A stretch of DNA of 64,000 bases. Source: Streptomyces peucetius (GTDB lineage: Bacteria > Actinomycetota > Actinomycetes > Streptomycetales > Streptomycetaceae). This document shows positions 58,924 through 64,000 of this stretch, piece by piece. Each line of letters starts with the position of its first letter. The stretch's first letter is position 1. Made by a program: the position numbers and the translations under genes. The notes below the pieces were generated by a model. That model was not told where the DNA came from. It made no database searches and was given only the letters and a program-made list of their open reading frames with translations. The stretch lies in contig NZ_CP107567.1 in the NCBI RefSeq assembly GCF_025854275.1, positions 6,448,001 to 6,512,000 on the forward strand, in the 5' to 3' direction.

Positions 58924-60291
58924 ATGTCGACGCCGCCGGCTCCGCTGCCCGCCTTCCCGCCCGGCTTCCTGTGGGGAGCGTCCGCCTCCGCCTTCCAGAC
59001 CGAGGGAGCCGCCGACACTGACGGCAAGGGGCCGTCAGGCTGGGACGCCTTCGCCGCCCAGGGCCGTATCAAGGACGGGGCGGACGCCGCGCGCGGCACC
59101 GGCTTCCACGAGCGCTACCGCGAGGACGTCGCCCTGCTCGCGGGCCTCGGCGCGGACGCGTTCCGCTTCTCCGTGAGCTGGCCGCGGGTCGTGCCCGGTG
59201 GCAGCGGTCCGGTCAACGCCCGCGGTCTCGACTTCTACGACCGGCTCGTCGACGAACTGTGCGCGCACGGCATCACACCGGCGCCGACCCTCTACCACTG
59301 GGACACCCCGCTCCCGCTTGACGAGGCCGGCGGCTGGCTGCGCCGCGAGACGCCACTGCGGTTCGCCGAGTACGTCTCGGTCGTCGCCCGGCGGCTCGCC
59401 GACCGGGTCCCGATGTGGATGACCGTCAACGAGCCGGCCGAGGTCACCCTCCTCGGCTACGCGCTCGGTGAGCACGCGCCCGGCCGGCGGCTGCTCTTCG
59501 ACGCGCTGCCGGCCGCCCACCACCAGCTGCTCGCCCACGGCCTCGCCGTCCAAGCCCTGCGCGCGGCCGGCGCGGAGCGGGTGGGGATCGCCGTCTCCCA
59601 CTCGCCGGTGTGGACGGCCGGGGACAGCGACGAGGACCGGTTCGCGGCGGAGCTGTACGACACGCTCACCAGCCGGCTGTTCGCCGATCCGCTCCTCACC
59701 GGCGCCTACCCGGACGAGAACTTCGCCGCCCTCATGCCCGGACCCGTCGCAGACGACCTGGCCGTCATCGCCCAGCCGCTCGACTTCTACGGCGTGAACT
59801 ACTACCACCCCATGCTCGTCGGCGCCCCCGCCGAGGAAGCCCTCGACGGCTTCGCCGGGGTGGGCATGCCCGACGGGCTGCCGTTCGGCCTGCGGGACAT
59901 CGACGCGGCCGAACGCACCGACTTCGGCTGGCCCGTCGTCCCCGACGGGCTGCGGGAACTGCTCGTCTCGCTCGGACAGCGGTACGGCGACCGGCTGCCG
60001 CCGGTCGTGATCACCGAGAACGGCTGCTCGTACGACGGCCTCGACGACCGGCGCCGTATCGCCTTCCTCGACTCACATCTGCGCTCGCTGCACCGGGCGA
60101 TGGACGAAGGCGCCGACGTCCGCGGCTACTTCACCTGGTCGCTCACCGACAACATCGAGTGGGCGGAGGGCGCCTCCCAGCGTTTCGGTCTCGTCCACAT
60201 CGACTACGACACGCTCCGGCGCACGCCCAAGGCGTCGTACGCCTGGTACCGGGACATGATCGCCGCGCAGAAGCGCGCTGCTGGGACCTGA
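58924..60291 (+). CDS. Beta-glucosidase, glycoside hydrolase family 1
   Basis: A 455-residue enzyme from ATG 58924. FLWGASASAFQTEGA begins the barrel; acid/base E170 is in TVNEPAE and nucleophile E365 in VVITENGCSYDG. RFSVSWPRVVPGG and FTWSLTDNIEWAEG complete the GH1 signature. No signal peptide, so it works on imported cellobiose-like or aryl-beta-glucosides. Upstream, TGTCC is repeated several times at 58838-58866 in the presumed promoter region. Confidence 0.93.
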   Translation: MSTPPAPLPAFPPGFLWGASASAFQTEGAADTDGKGPSGWDAFAAQGRIKDGADAARGTGFHERYREDVALLAGLGADAFRFSVSWPRVVPGGSGPVNARGLDFYDRLVDELCAHGITPAPTLYHWDTPLPLDEAGGWLRRETPLRFAEYVSVVARRLADRVPMWMTVNEPAEVTLLGYALGEHAPGRRLLFDALPAAHHQLLAHGLAVQALRAAGAERVGIAVSHSPVWTAGDSDEDRFAAELYDTLTSRLFADPLLTGAYPDENFAALMPGPVADDLAVIAQPLDFYGVNYYHPMLVGAPAEEALDGFAGVGMPDGLPFGLRDIDAAERTDFGWPVVPDGLRELLVSLGQRYGDRLPPVVITENGCSYDGLDDRRRIAFLDSHLRSLHRAMDEGADVRGYFTWSLTDNIEWAEGASQRFGLVHIDYDTLRRTPKASYAWYRDMIAAQKRAAGT

Positions 60292-60353
60292 CCTGACCGG
60301 AGCAGGACCGGGAGCGCCCGGCGCTGCGGACGCCCCCGGATGCCGTGTCCGCG

Positions 60354-61250
60354 TCAGTGCTGCGACGCCGGCAGGAAGTGGATCCGCTCCTGGACGACCG
60401 GGTGACCGGCCTTGGCGAAGTTCGCGGCCATGGGGAAGTTCCCCTGGTCGGTGGCGCCCGCAATGAACTCGGCGCCCCGCTCCGCCAGTTGGTGCGTGCA
60501 CTCCACCAGCAGGTCGTACGCGTACCCCCGGCCGCGCTGCTCCGGGACGACGCCGATGAAGCCGACGCACGGGCCCGACGGATTGTGCGCCGGGACATGG
60601 ATGCCGACCAGCTCACCGTCCGGCGTGTACGCGAGCTGCCACCATGCGCGGGGCGAAGGGCACCAGTGGAAGAAGTCCAGCTCCTCCTGCGCGGCCCGGT
60701 CGACGCCGTCCTCCGCGATGGCGCGCAGGGCGTGCGCGTCCAGCGTCGCGGAGTGGATGCGGCGCAGCGCGTCGAAGAACACGGCATCGTCCGGCTCCGG
60801 GCGGAACACCAGCCGCCCGGGCCGCTCGGGCAGCCCGCAATCGGGCGTCCACCGGTACTGGTACCGCTCGACCAGCACCTCCATGCCGGCCGCCTTCGCC
60901 GCCCGGATCCGCGCCTCTCCGGCCGCTCGCGTGCGGGGGTCGTCCCGCCAGCCGGCGGGCAGGATCAGCTCGTACTCGACCTGGAACGGCGACGTGCGCA
61001 GCAGTTCGGCGCCCGCGTCCTCCTCGCCGTCCGCGATGTCGAACCAGTTGATGTTGACGGGAGTCTCGTCGTCGGGACCGCCCCACCAGGCGGCCCGGGC
61101 GACGACCCTGCCGTCGCGCAGCACCACGCGCTTCCAGTCGGGGCGATGCGTGGCACGGGCCAGTGCGCGGCCCACGCCGAGCGGGTCGGGCAGAGTGTCG
61201 AACAGGTGCGCGTCGTTCTCGTCGAGCGCGCGGATGACCAGATCGGTCAT
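60354..61250 (-). CDS. GNAT family N-acetyltransferase
   Basis: A 298-residue protein with a C-terminal GNAT domain: motif A VPEQRGRGYAYDLL (about 235-248) binds acetyl-CoA, followed by ATDQGNFPMAANFAKAGH. The N-terminal half (about 1-150) is a second, degenerate acetyltransferase-like fold. It probably acetylates a small molecule or peptide. ATG 61250. Confidence 0.88.
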   Translation of the reverse strand: MTDLVIRALDENDAHLFDTLPDPLGVGRALARATHRPDWKRVVLRDGRVVARAAWWGGPDDETPVNINWFDIADGEEDAGAELLRTSPFQVEYELILPAGWRDDPRTRAAGEARIRAAKAAGMEVLVERYQYRWTPDCGLPERPGRLVFRPEPDDAVFFDALRRIHSATLDAHALRAIAEDGVDRAAQEELDFFHWCPSPRAWWQLAYTPDGELVGIHVPAHNPSGPCVGFIGVVPEQRGRGYAYDLLVECTHQLAERGAEFIAGATDQGNFPMAANFAKAGHPVVQERIHFLPASQH

Positions 61251-61592
61251 GAGGATGTCCTCCGGGAAGAATGCGTGATGCGCTCCCGGTCAGACTGCTG
61301 ACGCCGGGCGGACAGGGCGGGAGCGCTGGAACGATGTGGTGAACACGGCACTCGCCCCCTTCCGTCGTCTCAGGCGTGGCGCTCACACTAGACGGCCGGG
61401 CGGTGGGCCGTCCATCGGAATCCCGGCGACTTGCGGACCTTCTTGCGGGACCTTGTGGGCCAGGGGGTGCGCCGCAACAGGCGGTGCCCTGCGGCCGGGT
61501 GCGGCGGAATCGGTGCTTCCGTGCAGGTCAGCGCAGGCACCGGAGCCGCCCCTTCTGGACACCTCGGCCCCTCCGGGCCGACAATCTGGAAC
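61251..61592. other. Intergenic region between divergent GNAT and FHA genes
   Basis: 342 bases without a supportable gene. It holds two divergent promoters; none could be pinned down. No hairpin or repeat stands out. Confidence 0.5.
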
Positions 61593-62141
61593 GTGACGTC
61601 CTCCTACGAGTTCAACACGTACCCCGCGCGGCTCTCCGACGCCGAGCGCGAACGTGTCCTCGACCTGCTCAAAGAGGGCGCGGCCCAGGGCAAGCTGTCG
61701 CACGAGACCTTCGTGCACCGGATGGAACTGGTCCTCGCCGCACGCCGCTCGGAGGAACTGGCGGCGCTCACCGCCGACCTCGTCGACGAGAGCCGCTGGT
61801 CACGCCGGTTCTACGGAGCGGTCGGCCGGATCTCCGCCTTCTCGGTCCGGCTGCGCAGGGCCTGGCAGGCGGAGAAGCTGCCGCCGCTGCTCCTGCCCGA
61901 GCCCGGCCCGCACCCCCTCCGCATCGGCCGCGACCCGGCCAACGGCCTGCGGCTCAGCCACGACACGGTCTCCCGTATGCACGCCGAGCTGAGCCACCAC
62001 GGCCGGCTGTGGGTGCTGTGCGACCTCGGCTCCACCAACGGCACCACGGTCAACGGCCGCAGGGTGACCGGCTCCATCGTCGTCAACGACGGCGACATGG
62101 TCGGCTTCGGCAGCATGAGCTTCCGTCTCACCGCCCGCTGA
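61593..62141 (+). CDS. DUF1707 and FHA domain protein
   Basis: A 182-residue protein with a GTG start at 61593. The N-terminal DUF1707 motif covers YPARLSDAERERVLDLLKEGAAQGKLSHETF and SEELAALTADL. The C-terminal FHA domain (about 105-182) has IGRDPANGLRLSHDTVSRMHAEL and LGSTNGTTVNGRRV with the phosphothreonine-binding Arg, Ser and Asn. Such proteins read Ser/Thr-kinase phosphorylation; no kinase gene is nearby. Confidence 0.9.
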   Translation: MTSSYEFNTYPARLSDAERERVLDLLKEGAAQGKLSHETFVHRMELVLAARRSEELAALTADLVDESRWSRRFYGAVGRISAFSVRLRRAWQAEKLPPLLLPEPGPHPLRIGRDPANGLRLSHDTVSRMHAELSHHGRLWVLCDLGSTNGTTVNGRRVTGSIVVNDGDMVGFGSMSFRLTAR

Positions 62142-62165
62142 CACCACCGAGTTCGCCGGCACGCT

Positions 62166-63599
62166 TCACTGCTGGTGCAGCCCGCGACCGGCCAGCGTCA
62201 GGAACGCCTCGCCGACCGCCTCCGACAGTGTCGGATGCGGATGGACATGACCGGCGACGTCCGCCGGCTCCGCGTCCCAGCCGACGATCAGCTGGCTCTC
62301 GGCGATCATCTCCGAGACGTGCGGCCCCACCAGATGGACGCCGAGCACCCTGCCGTCCCGCTCCGCGACGACCTTCACCATCCCGCCCTGTCCGTGGACC
62401 ATGCCCTTGGCGACCGCCGTCAGCGGCATCGTGTTGACCCGCACGTCCACGCCGCGGGCCCGTGCCTCCGCCTCGTTCAGACCCACCGAAGCGGTCTGCG
62501 GCGAGGAGTACGTGACGCGGGGGACCGCCGCGTAGTCGACCGGCCGCGGAGCGAGCCCGGCCAGGGTCTCCGCCACCAACAGGCCCTCCGCGAACGACGC
62601 GTGGGCCAGTCCGAGCGACGGCGGGGGCAGCAGGTCCCCGACGACGTGGATGCCCGGGACCGTCGTCTCCAGACGTGACCAGTCGGCGGGCACGACATGA
62701 CCCCGCTCGCCGGTGGCCGGCCCCGTCCGGTCCAGGCCCAGGCCGTCCGTCACCGGGACGCGGCCGACCGCCACCAGCAGCCGCTGCGCCTCGACGGCGC
62801 GGACCTCGCCGCGCGCCGTGCGGACCGTGGCCCGTACCCCGTCGTCCAGCACGGCCGTCTCCAGCAGCCGGGCGCCCGTCCACACGTCGATGCCGCGCTT
62901 CTTCAGCCCGCGGGTCAGATGACGCGACACATCAGCGTCCTCCAGCGGTACGAGACGGTCGGCCGTCTCGACCAGCGTCACCGACGCACCCATGGACCGG
63001 TGGAACGAGGCGTACTCGACCCCGATCGCACCGCCGCCGAGCACCAGTACCGACTCCGGCAGGCCCGGCGCGAACAAGGCGTCGTCGCTGGTCACCACCC
63101 GCAGGCCGTCCGGTGCGAGACCCGGCAGGGTACGGGGCCGGGAGCCGGTGGCGAGCACGACACCACGGTACGCCCGCACCTCGCCGTGGCCCTCGACCCG
63201 TACGGTCCGCGGGCCCGTCAACTCCGCCCTGCCTTGCAGCACTTCGACTCCGGCGTGGGCCAGGTGCCCTTCGACGCCCTTGTGGTTGCGGGAGACGATG
63301 TCGTCCCTGGTCGCGACCAGAGCGGTCCAGTCGACGGAATCGAGACCGGCCTTGACGCCCCAGCGCTCCCTGGCCTCCGTGATGCCGTCGACCAGTTCCG
63401 CGGCGTGCAGCATCGCCTTGCTGGGGATGCAGCCGCGATGCAGACATGTGCCACCGACCTTGTCGCGCTCCGCGAGCACGACCCTCAGACCGAGGGCCGC
63501 GGCGCGCAGGGCGGTCGAGTAGCCGCCGGTGCCTCCACCGATCACGATCACATCGGTCTCACGGGTGTCCGTGCGTGCCGTTCCTGCGGTGTGTGTCAT
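62166..63599 (-). CDS. Dihydrolipoyl dehydrogenase (class I pyridine nucleotide-disulphide oxidoreductase)
   Basis: A 477-residue flavoprotein from ATG 63599. FAD motif VIGGGTGGY (about 19-27), redox cysteines C52 and C57 in GGTCLHRGCIPSK, NAD motif LVLGGGAIGVEYAS, and the C-terminal HPHPTLSEAVGEA with the catalytic His-Glu pair. It would oxidise the dihydrolipoyl groups of a 2-oxoacid dehydrogenase or glycine system. No other complex subunit is encoded nearby. Divergent from the LysR gene. Confidence 0.9.
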   Translation of the reverse strand: MTHTAGTARTDTRETDVIVIGGGTGGYSTALRAAALGLRVVLAERDKVGGTCLHRGCIPSKAMLHAAELVDGITEARERWGVKAGLDSVDWTALVATRDDIVSRNHKGVEGHLAHAGVEVLQGRAELTGPRTVRVEGHGEVRAYRGVVLATGSRPRTLPGLAPDGLRVVTSDDALFAPGLPESVLVLGGGAIGVEYASFHRSMGASVTLVETADRLVPLEDADVSRHLTRGLKKRGIDVWTGARLLETAVLDDGVRATVRTARGEVRAVEAQRLLVAVGRVPVTDGLGLDRTGPATGERGHVVPADWSRLETTVPGIHVVGDLLPPPSLGLAHASFAEGLLVAETLAGLAPRPVDYAAVPRVTYSSPQTASVGLNEAEARARGVDVRVNTMPLTAVAKGMVHGQGGMVKVVAERDGRVLGVHLVGPHVSEMIAESQLIVGWDAEPADVAGHVHPHPTLSEAVGEAFLTLAGRGLHQQ

Positions 63600-63687
63600 G
63601 GCTCCCACCCTCCGTCCGGGCCTTGCCATGAGTCCAAGGCAATGTTCTTGTGACCTCGATGCACAGCGTCTATGGGAGGAGGCCGGT

Positions 63688-64000
63688 GTGAGTCTGCGGC
63701 AGATGGAGTACTTCCTCACCGTCGTCGAGGAGTCCTCTTTCACCCGCGCCGCCGAACTGCTGCACGTCAGCCAGCCGGCGCTCTCCCACCAGGTCAAGGC
63801 GCTCGAACGCTCGGTGGGTGGCGAGCTGCTGGAGCGCCTGCCACGGGGAGTGCGCCTGACCCAGATGGGCCGGGCGTACCTGCCGCACGCCGAACTCGCC
63901 GTCCGCAGCGCCGAACAGGCGCGGCGCGCGGCCCGCGCCGCGGCCGGGGCGGAGGGCGGCGAACTGCACATCGCGGCGATCCACGCCGTCGCGGTGGGTG
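63688..64000 (+). CDS. LysR family transcriptional regulator (3' end cut by window)
   Basis: GTG 63688 with GGGAGGAGG at 63674-63682. The N-terminal HTH SLRQMEYFLTVVEESSFT and LLHVSQPALSHQVKALE, then GGELLERLPRGVRLTQMG, is the LysR signature. Only about 104 residues are in the window; the effector domain begins GGELHIAAIHAVAVG. It may regulate the divergent oxidoreductase gene, as LysR proteins often do. Confidence 0.9.
   Translation, partial: MSLRQMEYFLTVVEESSFTRAAELLHVSQPALSHQVKALERSVGGELLERLPRGVRLTQMGRAYLPHAELAVRSAEQARRAARAAAGAEGGELHIAAIHAVAVG

Overview
The window looks like a piece of a Streptomyces chromosome. It is extremely GC-rich, almost every codon ends in G or C, GTG and TTG starts are common, neighbouring genes often overlap by 4 bases, and the gene families are typical of that genus: a streptogrisin-type protease, a WhiJ-like/DUF397/anti-sigma-like ATPase trio, a SpoIIE-type protein with an ATPase domain, a MAB_1171c-family membrane protein, gas-vesicle gene remnants and a shared-ATPase sugar importer. 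No tRNA, rRNA, CRISPR array or intact insertion sequence was seen. About 60 intact genes and six broken ones or groups of remnants are called. The first gene (DUF4142) and the last (LysR) run off the window.

Layout. 1-8762: a DUF4142 protein, a TetR regulator, then the most unusual block: a 7-TM MAB_1171c-type protein, an overlapping HTH regulator / ImmA-like metallopeptidase pair and, convergent with them, a two-gene operon encoding an atypical SDR and an 1167-residue ketosynthase-ACP-alpha-oxoamine synthase fusion with no acyltransferase. 8908-16955: peptidyl-tRNA hydrolase, AIM24 protein, a collapsed ABC transporter pseudogene, membrane transporters, a polysaccharide deacetylase lipoprotein, a cupin/zinc-ribbon protein and a secreted serine protease. 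17019-20625: a PadR-ATPase-permease operon. 20793-27626: an orphan sugar-binding protein and an alpha-glucosidase/solute-binding protein/two-permease sugar uptake operon, whose first permease carries an extracytoplasmic CnaB-like insertion. 27756-28935: a repeat-rich terminator region and the divergent ohrR/ohr pair. 29109-37671: a SpoIIE-like protein that has lost metal-binding residues, PhoX-type phosphatase, OsmC protein, ZapE, a RibD-C reductase, MurC and MsrB. 37734-46764: cyclophilin, a two-component system facing an ABC exporter, a HIT-like protein, Nudix hydrolase, a secreted lipase and a WhiJ-type regulatory trio. 46777-50698: a decaying region with a truncated membrane gene and frameshifted gas-vesicle genes. 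50729-64000: a lactonase-like lipoprotein, ASCH, VOC and kinase proteins, TreZ, a GH1 beta-glucosidase, GNAT, a DUF1707-FHA protein, a dihydrolipoamide dehydrogenase-like enzyme and a LysR regulator.

How parts work together. The 1784-8762 block reads as a small biosynthesis locus for an aminoketone or pyrroline-type molecule, with its own regulator/protease switch and membrane protein; this is inference from domain content. The 22280-27626 operon would import and hydrolyse alpha-glucosides, using an ATPase encoded elsewhere (MsiK in Streptomyces), while TreZ and the GH1 enzyme handle trehalose formation and beta-glucosides. Ohr, OsmC, MsrB and the AIM24 and VOC proteins are stress or housekeeping functions. 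Gene decay is concentrated at 10440-11559, 42791-43000 and 46777-50698.
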